From: an uncultured Clostridium sp.
GTDB lineage: Bacteria; Bacillota; Clostridia; TANB77; CAG-508
DNA length: 64,000 nt
Reading direction: 5' to 3'
Assembly: GCA_948471055.1 (NCBI GenBank)
Contig: CAOKQZ010000002.1
Span: forward strand, 1 to 64,000
Below the pieces are notes generated by a model. That model worked only from the letters and a program-made list of their open reading frames with translations. It had not been told where the DNA came from and did not search any database. This document shows, piece by piece, positions 18,274 to 27,654 of this stretch (position 1 is the stretch's first letter; the number at the start of each line of letters is the position of its first letter). Both the position numbers and the translations under genes were made by a program.

Positions 18274-19710
18274 ATGGTAAAAAATGTACAATTAAAAATC
18301 ATATTAATTTTTACAGTATTAACAATTGTTTTAATCACGGGAATTAGTGCCTATTTTTTACATCAGTTGCAAGATATTAATGCACAAATTGTACAAGAAG
18401 CAAATAAAGAACAATTAGCAAGTGAAACGAGTGATATTGTAAAACAAGGTACTTGGTTTATGATTTATGCGATTGTTGGTTTTTGCTTAATTGCTACGGT
18501 TGTTTTTGGCTTTATTACCGCAAAAGTAACAAAACCCATTAACAAATTAATCAGTAGTGCCAAACGCATTGCAGCAGGAGAAGAAGTAGAAATTAAAAAG
18601 GTAGGACAAAAAGAAGATAAACAAGTAAATGAATTAGTAGACGCATTTGGATTAATGACCAGTGAATTAAAAGAAAACTTAAACGAAGTATCCAGACAAA
18701 AAAATCAAATTGAAACCATTTTATTACATATGACGGATGGAATTATTGCTTTTAATATGGAAGGAAAAATCATCTTAGTAAACCCAGCAGCAACAAGGTT
18801 ATTACGAATTATGCCAGAAGAAGAAACCTTTGAAAAAATCTTCGAAAAGCTAAACATCGAAATCAATATGGAAAAGATTATTTACTTAGACAACTGGACT
18901 TCCTCCGAAGAAAGGGTAACCCTAGGAGATACCAACATCAATCTATTTTTTGCACCACTTAAAAATGAAAACGAAACCCCAGCAGGAGTTATGGTAGTAA
19001 TACAAGACATTACCGAGCATGTAAAACTAGACAACATGAGAAAAGAATTTGTAGCCGATGTATCGCATGAACTAAAAACACCAATTACCTCTATTATGGG
19101 GTATGCCGATACTTTACTAGAAGGAGAATACGACAAACAAACACAAGACAAATTCTTAAGCGTAATTGCATCAGAGGCAAGAAGAATGGCGAAATTAGTA
19201 ACCGACCTTTTGGCACTATCTAGGTTCGATAATAACCAAATTAAACAAGAAAAAGAGGAATTTGATTTAGGAGAACTCGTAAAAAAATGCCAAGAAAGGG
19301 TACAACCACAAATTAAACAAAAACGCCACCAAGTAGAATGTTTTGTAACCGCCAATGTACCACCAGTATATGCTGATAAAGACGGAATTTCGAGAGTCAT
19401 TCTAAATGTGTTAACCAATAGTATCAAATACACAGGGGAAGAAGGGCATATTAAAATATACGTAGGTTTTGTATACAACGATGCCTACATTAAAGTGATT
19501 GATAATGGGCTAGGCATTCCAGAAGAAGACCTATCTAGAATTTTTGAAAGGTTTTACCGTGTCGATAAAGCCCGTACAAGAGAAATGGGAGGAACTGGAT
19601 TAGGTTTATCGATTGCCAAAGAAATATTAGACAGAAATGGTGGCAGTATCGATATAAAAAGCGAACAAGGACAAGGCACTGAGGTTGTAATCCGAATACC
19701 AACAAAATGA
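18274..19710 (+). CDS. Sensor histidine kinase (PhoR-like)
   Basis: The 478-residue product has two TM helices (about 8-28 and 70-92) around a very short extracellular loop, a HAMP domain (AKVTKPINKLISSAKRIAAGEEV), a PAS domain (MTDGIIAFNMEGKIILVNPAA), a HisKA dimerisation helix with phospho-His (DVSHELKTPITSIMGYADTL) and an ATPase domain (NVLTNSIKY N-box, VIDNGLGIPEE, FERFYRVDKARTREMGGTGLGLSIAKEI). It probably phosphorylates the regulator at 17409. ATG 18274 was chosen over TTG 18253 because of the AAAGGGGAATAGC SD. No in-frame CGG. Confidence 0.95.
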   Translation: MVKNVQLKIILIFTVLTIVLITGISAYFLHQLQDINAQIVQEANKEQLASETSDIVKQGTWFMIYAIVGFCLIATVVFGFITAKVTKPINKLISSAKRIAAGEEVEIKKVGQKEDKQVNELVDAFGLMTSELKENLNEVSRQKNQIETILLHMTDGIIAFNMEGKIILVNPAATRLLRIMPEEETFEKIFEKLNIEINMEKIIYLDNWTSSEERVTLGDTNINLFFAPLKNENETPAGVMVVIQDITEHVKLDNMRKEFVADVSHELKTPITSIMGYADTLLEGEYDKQTQDKFLSVIASEARRMAKLVTDLLALSRFDNNQIKQEKEEFDLGELVKKCQERVQPQIKQKRHQVECFVTANVPPVYADKDGISRVILNVLTNSIKYTGEEGHIKIYVGFVYNDAYIKVIDNGLGIPEEDLSRIFERFYRVDKARTREMGGTGLGLSIAKEILDRNGGSIDIKSEQGQGTEVVIRIPTK

Positions 19711-19714
19711 TAAA

Positions 19715-19738
19715 TAGGGGCGAAATTCATTTTCGCAC
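19715..19738. repeat. GTAGGGG-type palindromic repeat (diverged)
   Basis: TAGGGGCGAAATTCATTTTCGCAC: stem GCGAAA / TTTCGC. A diverged copy of the dispersed family. Confidence 0.5.
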
Positions 19739-19760
19739 AGACAAAAATAACCGAATTGCA

Positions 19761-19788
19761 TGTAGGGGTCGATGCTCACATCGACCCG
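19761..19788. repeat. GTAGGGG-type palindromic repeat
   Basis: TGTAGGGGTCGATGCTCACA then TCGACCCG: stem GGGTCGATG / CATCGACCC. Close copy of the 18221 element. Confidence 0.65.
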
Positions 19789-19818
19789 CAAATAACGCCA
19801 AAATTAGGAGGATATAAA

Positions 19819-20469
19819 ATGAACGAAGAGGGAAAATGGAGTAAAAAAGAAATATTAGAATGGGTGTATTGCATTGTGATTGCTGTTGTATTAGCCTTGC
19901 TAGTACGCTATTTCGTTGGTACTCCAACCATTGTACAACAACCCTCTATGTACCCAACCCTAAAACCAGGTGAGCGTCTTATCCTAAACCGAACCGTAAG
20001 AACCATAAAGAAAATGCCAAGCCGTGGCGATATTGTTACTTTCGAGGCACCAAGCAAAGGCTATGTATCACCAGTCGAAGCAAACCTAAAAAATCCAATT
20101 GCTACCTATGATTATAAAATAAAAGGGGTATTTAGCAAACTTCGTTACTATGTACTAGAAATTGGAAAAACTAGCTACATTAAACGTGTTATAGGGCTTC
20201 CCGGCGAACATATCAAAATTGAAAACGGAAAAGTCTATATAAACGGAGAAGAACTAGACGAACCCTATCTAGGAGACAGCGTAAAAACCGAATCCTTAGA
20301 AGGCGTATTTACCGACATCATTGTTCCACAAAATACCGTATTCGTCATGGGAGACAACCGCCCACAAAGCACAGACTCCAGAAGATTTGGCTGTATCCCC
20401 CTAGAAAAAATCGAAAGCAAAGTATGGATTCGTTTTTGGCCATTTGATTTGTTTGGTGGTGTAGAATAA
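19819..20469 (+). CDS. lepB: Signal peptidase I
   Basis: The 216-residue single-span type I signal peptidase has a TM helix at residues 12-32, the catalytic serine box QQPSMYPTLKPGERLIL and the catalytic lysine box YIKRVIGLPGEHI, followed by FVMGDNRPQSTDSRRFG. It cleaves signal peptides of exported proteins such as the surface and secreted proteins in this window. ATG 19819 follows TTAGGAGGATATAAA. It lies between two GTAGGGG repeats. Confidence 0.96.
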   Translation: MNEEGKWSKKEILEWVYCIVIAVVLALLVRYFVGTPTIVQQPSMYPTLKPGERLILNRTVRTIKKMPSRGDIVTFEAPSKGYVSPVEANLKNPIATYDYKIKGVFSKLRYYVLEIGKTSYIKRVIGLPGEHIKIENGKVYINGEELDEPYLGDSVKTESLEGVFTDIIVPQNTVFVMGDNRPQSTDSRRFGCIPLEKIESKVWIRFWPFDLFGGVE

Positions 20470-20491
20470 ACAAACACACTAAAAATATGCC

Positions 20492-20519
20492 GGTAGGGGT
20501 TGCATATCATGCAACCCTT
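20492..20519. repeat. GTAGGGG-type palindromic repeat
   Basis: GGTAGGGGTTGCATATCATG then CAACCCTT: stem GGGTTGCAT / ATGCAACCC. Confidence 0.65.
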
Positions 20520-20566
20520 AAAAACAAATGTAAAAACCAACAAATCCAAAAATTGCAACAAATCCA

Positions 20567-20595
20567 TTGAAAAATAAACAAAAATGCGATATAAT
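20567..20595 (+). promoter_or_regulatory. Promoter of the holB-ricT operon
   Basis: TTGAAA (20567-20572), 17-bp spacer, TATAAT (20590-20595), 35 bp before the holB start. Confidence 0.75.
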
Positions 20596-20630
20596 GCAAT
20601 AGAAGATTAAGAATAAAGGAAATAAGAAAC

Positions 20631-21522
20631 ATGGCTTTTGAAAATTTGGTAGGAAATGAAGAGGTAAAAAAATTACTTGTTTCTATGGTGGAGCAAAGAA
20701 AAATAACACATGGCTATTTGTTTGTAGGACCAAGTGGAATAGGGAAAACCTTATTTGCAAAAGAGTTTGCAAAAATGATTTTATGTGAGGAACAAAACGC
20801 ATGTGGTAAATGCAAATCTTGTTTGCAATTAGAAGAGGACAATCAGCCAGACTTTGTTTTGATAAAACCAGAAGAAGGAAAAATTAAAATTGAACAAATA
20901 AGACGGAATGCAAGCAAAAATTTTAGAAAAGCCAATTATTTCTACTAAAAAAGTATATATTCTAAAAGATGCAGACACGATGACAAAAGAAGCAGGAAAT
21001 TGTTTACTAAAAACACTAGAAGAGCCACCAGAGTATGTTACCATTATTCTGATTGCGAGTAATGAAAGTGCATTACTAAATACCATTCGTTCTCGTTTAA
21101 TGAAAGTGATATTTCGAAAAATAGAAGATACGACCTTACAAGAGTTTCTACAAAGAAATCATATGGTACAAGACCTAACGAAGAAGCGTTTGCAAGCCTT
21201 TGACGGGAGCATTGAAAGGGCACGAAAGATAGAACAAAAAAAAGAAATCTATGAGGAGATACAAAACATTTTTGGAAACATAGAAAATTACCAATTACTA
21301 GACGTTATTCACCAATTAGAAGTTTTGTACCAAAACAAAGAAATCATAGAAGACCTACTTGATTATATTACCATTTTATTCATGCAAAAAGCAAAAACAA
21401 ATGCCAAATATATTACCTATATAGAAACCATAGAAGAAGTAAAGAAAAATCTAAAATTGAATAGCAATTACGATATGTGTATCGACAAAATGCTATTTCG
21501 CATATGGGAGGAATCAGTTTGA
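20631..21522 (+). CDS. holB: DNA polymerase III delta' subunit, with +1 recoding at CGG 20904
   Basis: The delta' subunit is part of the clamp loader that places the beta clamp on DNA and is normally essential. The N-terminal frame has LVGNEEVKKLL, a Walker A VGPSGIGKTLFAKEFA and the zinc-site cysteines (CEEQNACGKCKSCLQLE). At 20904 the frame reads AGA CGG AAT. Dropping the C gives Arg-Gly-Met-Gln and runs on through the Walker B-like region VYILKDADTMT, GNCLLKTLEEPP and ALLNTIRSR (arginine finger) to 21522. The product is about 296 residues. Its stop overlaps the ricT start by 4 bp (TTGA), so the two are translationally coupled, as in Bacillus (holB-yaaT). Confidence 0.93.
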
Positions 21523-22442
21523 AAGAAATTATAGGAGTTCGTTTTAAAAGGCCTGGAAAAATTTATTTTTTTGACCCAAAACATTATAAACTAAAAAAGG
21601 GACAACATGTTATTGTAGAAACAGCAATGGGGCAAGAGTTTGCAGAAGTAATAATAGAAAATAAATTACTTCCAGAAGAAAAAATAGAAAACGATTTAAA
21701 GCCAATTATAAGAGTAGCAGGCTACAAAGATTATAAACATCATGAGGAAAATAAAAAGCAAGAAAAAGAGGCATTTCGTATTTGTGAAGAGCAAATAAAA
21801 AAGCACAAACTCGCAATGAATTTAACCGATGTGGAATATAAATTTGATAATAGCAAAGTCTTATTTTATTTTACTGCAGATGGTAGAATCGATTTTCGAG
21901 AATTGGTAAAAGACTTAGCTGCTATTTTTAAAACCAGAATTGAACTTCGCCAAATTGGAGTAAGAGATGAAGTAAAACGAATTGGCGGAAACGGTATGTG
22001 TGGAAGACAATTATGTTGTACGACTTTTTTACCAAACTTTGAAACCGTATCGATTAAAATGGCAAAAGAACAAAACATTTCGCTAAATCCATCCAAAATA
22101 TCGGGTAATTGTGGAAGATTAATGTGTTGCCTAAAATACGAAGAAGAGGCATATTTAGATAAATTAAAACACTTACCAAAAGTAGGAGCCATCGTAAAAT
22201 CCAAAGAAGATGGAGAAGGAATTGTTGATTCGGTAGAGGTATTAAAAGAAAAAATAAGAGTAAAATTTAAAGATAAAGAGGGTTTTTATTACAAAAAGTT
22301 AGAAGTAAAAGACTTAAAAATTATAAAAGATGTAGAAGACAAAGACGATATAGAAGGAGTAGACAAAGAAGAACTAAAAGAACTTCGAAAATTGGAAAAA
22401 TTAGAAGAAGAAGACAAGAAAAATCAGGCACAAGATATGTAA
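21519..22442 (+). CDS. ricT: PSP1 domain protein RicT (YaaT)
   Basis: The 307-residue product has the PSP1 domain and the cysteine cluster typical of RicT (GMCGRQLCCTTFL, NCGRLMCCLKYEEE). In Bacillus, RicT with RicA and RicF forms an Fe-S complex that affects RNA processing, sporulation and competence. I chose the TTG at 21519 (SD GGGAGGA at 21508-21514), giving MKEIIGVRFKRPGKIYFF; the longer ATG at 21477 would overlap holB by 45 bp. The C-terminus is a charged coiled tail. Confidence 0.93.
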   Translation: MKEIIGVRFKRPGKIYFFDPKHYKLKKGQHVIVETAMGQEFAEVIIENKLLPEEKIENDLKPIIRVAGYKDYKHHEENKKQEKEAFRICEEQIKKHKLAMNLTDVEYKFDNSKVLFYFTADGRIDFRELVKDLAAIFKTRIELRQIGVRDEVKRIGGNGMCGRQLCCTTFLPNFETVSIKMAKEQNISLNPSKISGNCGRLMCCLKYEEEAYLDKLKHLPKVGAIVKSKEDGEGIVDSVEVLKEKIRVKFKDKEGFYYKKLEVKDLKIIKDVEDKDDIEGVDKEELKELRKLEKLEEEDKKNQAQDM

Positions 22443-22499
22443 AGTTGTTTTAAATATTGTAACATAGTAATATATATAGTAAAAAAGGAGGGAATCGAT

Positions 22500-22676
22500 A
22501 TGGCATATAAAATAACAGAGGCTTGCATCAGTTGTGGAGCATGTGCAGCAAACTGCCCAGTAGAATGCATAAAACAAGGAGAAGAAAGATACGAAATAGA
22601 CCAAGATGCATGCATTGGATGCGGAACATGTAAAGATACATGCCCAGTAGACGCACCAGTAAGCGAAGAGGAGTAA
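22500..22676 (+). CDS. 2[4Fe-4S] ferredoxin, 58 aa
   Basis: A short gene with SD AAAAGGAGGG. It encodes two CxxCxxCxxxCP motifs (CISCGACAANCP and CIGCGTCKDTCP), the classic clostridial-type ferredoxin. It probably shuttles low-potential electrons, for example from the 2-oxoacid:ferredoxin oxidoreductase at 24.2-27.4 kb. Confidence 0.95.
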   Translation: MAYKITEACISCGACAANCPVECIKQGEERYEIDQDACIGCGTCKDTCPVDAPVSEEE

Positions 22677-22734
22677 AATTGGTGTGTTGAAATGAGCTAA
22701 TATAAAAAAGGGGACTAAGTGTAAAAACTTAGTC

Positions 22735-22869
22735 CTAATACATTTTTAAGGTATCTTCAATCACATATTTAATACAAGTTAGGTCATCATTTTCTTCTTG
22801 AACATCAAAAGAATAATGATTGGCTTTATCTTTTAGTACATTAATGATGATTTTACCCAATGGTTTCAT
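22735..22869 (-). CDS. Small hypothetical protein, 44 aa
   Basis: ATG at 22869 follows AAAGGAGGTGCTTTCC, a near-perfect SD. The product is MKPLGKIIINVLKDKANHY followed by an acidic C-terminus ending in DTLKMY. No family recognised. The strong SD is the main support. Confidence 0.55.
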   Translation of the reverse strand: MKPLGKIIINVLKDKANHYSFDVQEENDDLTCIKYVIEDTLKMY

Positions 22870-23100
22870 TGGAAAGCACCTCCTTTGTCTTTTGTAACTG
22901 TAATAGAATATCATGAAAAATTTTGTCTTAAAATTTAATGTGAATAAAACGGAAAAATAAAATGTCGATTTTGCTTAGAAAATAGATAGTTTTTTACCTA
23001 TTGGTTAAAAATGTTTTTGTAGAAATTTCCGAAAAATCGTAGAAAAAAATGGCAATTCATGATATATTGTAAAAAAAGAAAAAGAAAGGGGAATATCAAT

Positions 23101-23811
23101 ATGAAAAAAGCGGTAAAATCATTTGTATTTGTTATGATGTTAGCAGTTGTTATGCTTCTACTAACCGGATGTGCTAATATCAATTATGAAATCAAATTAG
23201 AAAAAGACGGAAGTGGGGAAATATCCTATATTATGGGGTATGATAAGAATTTTCTAAATAGTATGCAAGTTTCATTAGAAGATTTAAAAGGAAGTAATTC
23301 GTTTGATGACATGAAAGAAGAAGCAAGTAAAGAGGGTTATACGATTGAAGAATATGAGGACAATACGACTTATGGCTTTAAAGGCTACAAGCATGTAGAA
23401 AATATTCAAAACGAATTTAAAGTAATGGAAGATAGTACCGAAGAAGATGCCATTCGTTTTGAAAAAAGCTTTTTTAAAACAAGCTTCTCACAAAAGGCAA
23501 GCTTAGATTTAGCAGATTTATCAGGGGAAGGACAAGCACAAGATGCCTTAACTTCAGCCGTAATGGGACAAATGAAAATTAGTTATAAATTAGTATTACC
23601 ATTTGCCGCAGGCGAAAATAATGCAAGTAATGTATCAGAAGATGGAAAAACACTAGAATGGACACTAAAAGCAGGACAAGTAAATGAGATTAATTTTGTA
23701 GCAGAACAAACCAATCTAATCAATATTGCAATTATAGCTGGAGCGGTTATCCTAGTTCTTGTTTTAATCCTTGTCATTGCATCTCGTGGAAAAAACAAAA
23801 AGAATTCATAA
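23101..23811 (+). CDS. Lipoprotein with C-terminal TM helix (LppM/DUF3153-like)
   Basis: The 236-residue protein has a lipoprotein signal (LAVVMLLLTGC, lipidated Cys at residue 23), a beta-rich extracellular domain starting NINYEIKLEKDGSGEISY, and a C-terminal TM helix (IAIIAGAVILVLVLILVIAS) with a basic tail. This matches the LppM/DUF3153 layout; the role is unknown. ATG 23101 follows AAAGGGGAATATCAAT. Confidence 0.85.
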   Translation: MKKAVKSFVFVMMLAVVMLLLTGCANINYEIKLEKDGSGEISYIMGYDKNFLNSMQVSLEDLKGSNSFDDMKEEASKEGYTIEEYEDNTTYGFKGYKHVENIQNEFKVMEDSTEEDAIRFEKSFFKTSFSQKASLDLADLSGEGQAQDALTSAVMGQMKISYKLVLPFAAGENNASNVSEDGKTLEWTLKAGQVNEINFVAEQTNLINIAIIAGAVILVLVLILVIASRGKNKKNS

Positions 23812-23906
23812 AAATACGGTAGCAGAGTTGTAAGATATTAAAAAATAAAGTATAATAAGAACATCCTTTTCTTAAAAGGAAATCTTTTTGAAAGGGGTGA
23901 AGCAAT

Positions 23907-24011
23907 ATGACTAATGCAGAACTAATTTTGAAGTTAGTTGAAATGCTTATTGAATCTGAAAAGAAACAAGAAGCACAAGCTAATGTACAAAATAGCCAAA
24001 GCAAAGATTAG
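23907..24011 (+). CDS. Very small hypothetical protein, 34 aa
   Basis: SD GAAAGGGGTGAAGCAAT before ATG 23907. The peptide MTNAELILKLVEMLIESEKK and a short polar tail form an amphipathic helix. A terminator follows 16 bp after the stop. No family recognised. Confidence 0.5.
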   Translation: MTNAELILKLVEMLIESEKKQEAQANVQNSQSKD

Positions 24012-24027
24012 TACATAGCTAATCAAT

Positions 24028-24060
24028 AAAGGGATAGTAACTTCCATTTGCTATTCCTTT
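24028..24060 (+). terminator. Terminator of the 34-aa gene
   Basis: AAAGGGATAG / CTATTCCTTT stem (one G-T pair) with a 13-nt loop and an ATTTTTG tail. Confidence 0.7.
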
Positions 24061-24237
24061 ATTTTTGTGAAAAAACAAAAGAGATGCCTTCTTCCATTGC
24101 ATCTCTTTCTAACTATATGACTTTTGCAGAACTTTAGTCAAATTTAAGCTACTTATATTGTACTACTTAAAACTGAAATTGTCAAACAAAAAAATCAAAA
24201 TTCTAATACAAGTAAGTGGCAAATCCACTTACTTAGG

Positions 24238-25189
24238 CTATTTATTCGTAATCTCCTCTAAATCTAAAAGCTCTTGCCATCTTTGGTCTACTTCTTTTTG
24301 AAATTCTTCTATCATCCATTCATTTCCTGGTTTAAACATGTGTTTAAAGCGTTTTTGTGGTTTTAGGAATTCTTCAATTGGTAGTTTTTTGGCTGGTTTG
24401 TAGCTTACTTTGTACACACCATCTACTACTTCATATAAAGGCCAGTAGCAGGTTTCAACAGCTAGTTTGTTTATTTTCATTAAATCTTCGGTAGGATATC
24501 CCCAACCTCTTGGGCATGGTGCGAGAATATTTAGGAAACATGGTCCCTCGGTGTAGATTGCTTTTTCGGATTTTTCATATAAATCTTTAAAATTATTTAG
24601 AGCAATGGTTTGGGCAACATATGGTAAATGATGTCCTACCATAATTTTTGCTAAATCTTTTCTGGATTGCATTTTTCCAGGAATGACACTTCCAGCAGGG
24701 GTTGTTGTGGTATCTGCAAATTTTGGTGTTGCACTGGAACGTTGAATTCCAGTATTCATATAAGCACCATTATCATAACATACATATACCATGTCATGCC
24801 CTCTTTCCATGGCACCAGAAAGGGATTGAAGCCCAATATCATAAGTTCCACCATCTCCACCAAAAGCAATAAATTTGGTATGAACGTCTTCGGGTAATTT
24901 TCCTTGTTTTTTCATGGAATTATAGGCAGCTTCTACACCAGATAAGGTGGCAGCTGCATTTTCAAATGCAGTATGAACAAAAGAATCAGTCCAAGCGGTG
25001 TATGGGTAAATAAAGGTAGAAACCTCCATACATCCTGTGGCACCAGCAATAACAGCATGATCTTCTTCTTTTAGGGCACGAAGTATCATTCGAGCAACAG
25101 GAGGAGCACCACATCCTGCACACATTCTATGTCCGTGAAGTAAATCTTGATGCTTTATTTGCTACAATTTCTTTTACATTATATGCCAT
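24238..25189 (-). CDS. porB: 2-oxoacid (pyruvate):ferredoxin oxidoreductase beta subunit, with +1 recoding at CGG (25135-25133)
   Basis: The beta subunit binds thiamine diphosphate and takes part in CoA-dependent oxidative decarboxylation of pyruvate with ferredoxin as acceptor. ATG 25189 (SD GAAAGGAGTG) gives MAYNVKEIVANKASRFTS, then CGG at 25135-25133. Dropping the C gives Ser-Gly-His-Arg-Met-Cys-Ala-Gly-Cys-Gly, the conserved GHRMCAGCG cysteine motif, and runs on in the long frame (FGGDGGTYDIG, PCPRGWGYPTE) to 24238. The protein is about 316 residues. An ATG at 25125 would lose the conserved start and has no SD. Last gene of a four-gene operon. Confidence 0.94.
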
Positions 25190-25205
25190 AAATTTTCACT
25201 CCTTT

Positions 25206-26387
25206 CTAACCTCTTAATCCCATATAGCGATATGGATTTTCTATTTTACCAGTGTTTGCAATTTCCTCTAAATCGTGGAATACTGCTTCAATTTCATCGG
25301 CTTTGGTATCTCTTCCACCAATACCATAAATGTAGTTTACACATGGTACTTGTTTGTTATTTACATACATACCAGAGGTAACATCTGTATATAGGGCACC
25401 ACCAATGGCATTTAGCGAATCTGCTTTATCCAAAACAGCAATTGCTTTTAGGTGAGCCAAAGCGTTTGCTATATCTTCTGCTGGGAAAGGACGAAACACA
25501 CGTACTTTTAAAAGACCTGCTTTTATTCCTTTTTTACGTAGGGCATCTACTACAAATTTTGTGGTTCCTGCGGTGGAGTTCATACAAACAATTGCAATTT
25601 CAGCATCGTCTAATTTGTATTCTTCAAAGAAAGAGTAGTGTCTTCCGGTCATTTCCTCAAATTTAGAAGATACATCTAATATGACTTGTTTGGCATGACG
25701 CATCGCTTCTGCTTGTTGAGCTTTATGCTCGAACAGGTAAGCTTGTAAATCAAGTGGTCCCATGGCAATTGGCTCTTTTTCATTTAATAGATAATGTTCA
25801 GGAGTGTATTTACCAACAAATTCTTTTACTTTATCATCTTCAATTAATTCAATATTTTCAATCGAATGAGAAGTAATAAATCCATCTTGACATACCATTA
25901 AAGGAAGTAATACATCTTTATGCTCTGCAATTTGATGAGCCATGATTAAATTATCATAGGCTTCTTGGTTATTTTCAGAAAATAGCATAATCCAACCAGC
26001 ATCACGAACCCCCATGGCGTCGGAATGGTCATTATGAATATTTAATGGACCAGATACGGCACGGTTTACTAAGCTCATAACAATAGGAAGTCTCATACTA
26101 GAAGCAATATAAATCATTTCCCACATATAGGATAATCCATTTGCAGAAGTAGCGGTCATGGCTCTTCCGCCTGCTGCCTCAGCACCAACGCAAGCACTCA
26201 TGGCACTATGTTCACTTTCTACAGCAACAAATTCGGTATCAACGGCACCATTATTGACAAAGGTAGAAAAATATTGAGGAATTTCAGTAGAGGGGGTAAT
26301 TGGGAAAGCGGCTACGACATCTGGGTTAATTTGTTTCATCGCAATGGCAGCTGCTTCATTACCACTTAAACGTTCACGAATACTCAT
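25206..26387 (-). CDS. porA: 2-oxoacid (pyruvate):ferredoxin oxidoreductase alpha subunit
   Basis: The 393-residue product begins RERLSGNEAAAIAMKQINP and has AAFPITPSTEIP, EFVAVESEHSAMSACVGAEAAGGRA, GVRDAGWIMLF and CVNYIYGIGGRD, all typical of pyruvate/2-ketoacid ferredoxin oxidoreductase alpha chains. It overlaps porD by 4 bp and precedes porB by 16 bp. No in-frame CGG. Family members differ in substrate (pyruvate or branched 2-oxoacids); I favour pyruvate but this is not proven. Confidence 0.94.
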   Translation of the reverse strand: MSIRERLSGNEAAAIAMKQINPDVVAAFPITPSTEIPQYFSTFVNNGAVDTEFVAVESEHSAMSACVGAEAAGGRAMTATSANGLSYMWEMIYIASSMRLPIVMSLVNRAVSGPLNIHNDHSDAMGVRDAGWIMLFSENNQEAYDNLIMAHQIAEHKDVLLPLMVCQDGFITSHSIENIELIEDDKVKEFVGKYTPEHYLLNEKEPIAMGPLDLQAYLFEHKAQQAEAMRHAKQVILDVSSKFEEMTGRHYSFFEEYKLDDAEIAIVCMNSTAGTTKFVVDALRKKGIKAGLLKVRVFRPFPAEDIANALAHLKAIAVLDKADSLNAIGGALYTDVTSGMYVNNKQVPCVNYIYGIGGRDTKADEIEAVFHDLEEIANTGKIENPYRYMGLRG

Positions 26388-26692
26388 TTTACATCACCCT
26401 CCTCTTTCATTTCGATCGCACCAAAAGGACATACTTTTGCACATACGCCACATCCTTTGCAGTAATCATAATTAAAGTTTTCCCTTTTTTGGTCGGAATT
26501 AACGGGGATGGCATTATCTGGGCAAACTGGGAAGCATAGTCCACATTGCTTGCATTTTTCACTTAAAAAAACAGGACGGATACTTCTCCAATCTCCGGTT
26601 TTAAATTCTCTTGCATTTCCTGCTTCATAAATATTTCCACCAATGGTTAAGTCTTGCCAAGGGGTATTTTTGTTTATTTTACATTCAGACAT
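26384..26692 (-). CDS. porD: 2-oxoacid:ferredoxin oxidoreductase delta subunit
   Basis: A 102-residue ferredoxin-like subunit with two 4Fe-4S motifs (CKQCGLCFPVCP and CKGCGVCAKVCP). It carries electrons out of the oxidoreductase complex. SD AGAAAGGAGAAAATT before ATG 26692. It overlaps porA by 4 bp. Confidence 0.94.
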   Translation of the reverse strand: MSECKINKNTPWQDLTIGGNIYEAGNAREFKTGDWRSIRPVFLSEKCKQCGLCFPVCPDNAIPVNSDQKRENFNYDYCKGCGVCAKVCPFGAIEMKEEGDVK

Positions 26693-26774
26693 AATTTTCT
26701 CCTTTCTTTCTTAATACGAAATTTTTAGAATTTCTTTGTGATTTTCACTAATTTGAAATTCTTACATTCGTTTT

Positions 26775-27353
26775 TTAAATTTTACGAACTTCTTGTAAAG
26801 CAATTTCTAATGCTTTCATATTTGGTTCAATTACTTCTGGTTTTTTGGCAAATTTATGTTTAAAAGAACCTTTCATATCATCTAATAATTCTTGGTCGGT
26901 CATCACACCACTTACCTTTACAATAGCTGCAAGCATTGGTGTATTTGGGAAATACTTACCAAGTGTTTCCATAGATACTTTTCTGGCATCAATGGTGTAA
27001 ATATTACCAGCATATCCTTTTAATACTTTTTTTAAATATGCTTCGTCTTTGGTTGTGTTAATAATGACAGCACCAGTTTCTTTTAGACCTGCCGTTACAT
27101 CTACCGATTCTAATAAAGTATCATCAACAACGACCACATAATCTGGCTCATAAATGTTACTATGAATGGTAATTGGCTGGTTACTAATACGGTTATAGGC
27201 AGTAATCGGAGCACCCATTCTTTCTGGACCATATTCTGGAAAACCTTGAATATATTTCCCAGTATTAAAGGCTGCATCTGCTAATAATAAAGAAGCGGTT
27301 TTTGCACCCTGTCCACCTCTACCATGCCATCTGATTTCAATTAAGTCCTTCAT
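26775..27353 (-). CDS. porG: 2-oxoacid:ferredoxin oxidoreductase gamma subunit
   Basis: The 192-residue product starts IEIRWHGRGGQGAKTASLLL and has GFPEYGPERMGAP and NTPMLAAIVKVSG, the gamma-subunit signature. It is the first gene of the minus-strand por operon (gamma, delta, alpha, beta) with SD AAAGGAGG before ATG 27353 and a consensus promoter upstream. Confidence 0.94.
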   Translation of the reverse strand: MKDLIEIRWHGRGGQGAKTASLLLADAAFNTGKYIQGFPEYGPERMGAPITAYNRISNQPITIHSNIYEPDYVVVVDDTLLESVDVTAGLKETGAVIINTTKDEAYLKKVLKGYAGNIYTIDARKVSMETLGKYFPNTPMLAAIVKVSGVMTDQELLDDMKGSFKHKFAKKPEVIEPNMKALEIALQEVRKI

Positions 27354-27416
27354 TTACTAAAAACCTCCTTTTTTAAATTTTACCGTCTCATTTCTATGTA
27401 TATATTTTCTAAAACA

Positions 27417-27445
27417 AGTATATGCTTAAAAACAATGGATGTCAA
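27417..27445 (-). promoter_or_regulatory. Promoter of the por operon
   Basis: On the minus strand TTGACA (27445-27440), 17-bp spacer, TATACT (27422-27417), about 65 bp before porG. Confidence 0.8.
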
Positions 27446-27654
27446 GAAAAAATGTGTACGATGTGGTCAAAAAATTTGCCTACTAAAATTTTATACTAAG
27501 GGTCAAAAATATAGGATAGGGAACATATAAAATATATTTTAAATAATAGGAGAATAATTATCAAATGATAAAATAAAATCAAAACTACAAAATAAAACCC
27601 GCCCATTGCGAAAAATAAGAAAATAAGATACAATAATTCCAAAGGAGAGCATGA

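Noticed and set aside
25125..25135. porB starting at ATG 25125
   Set aside because: It would remove the conserved N-terminus; the recoded reading from ATG 25189 has an SD and restores the GHRMCAGCG motif.
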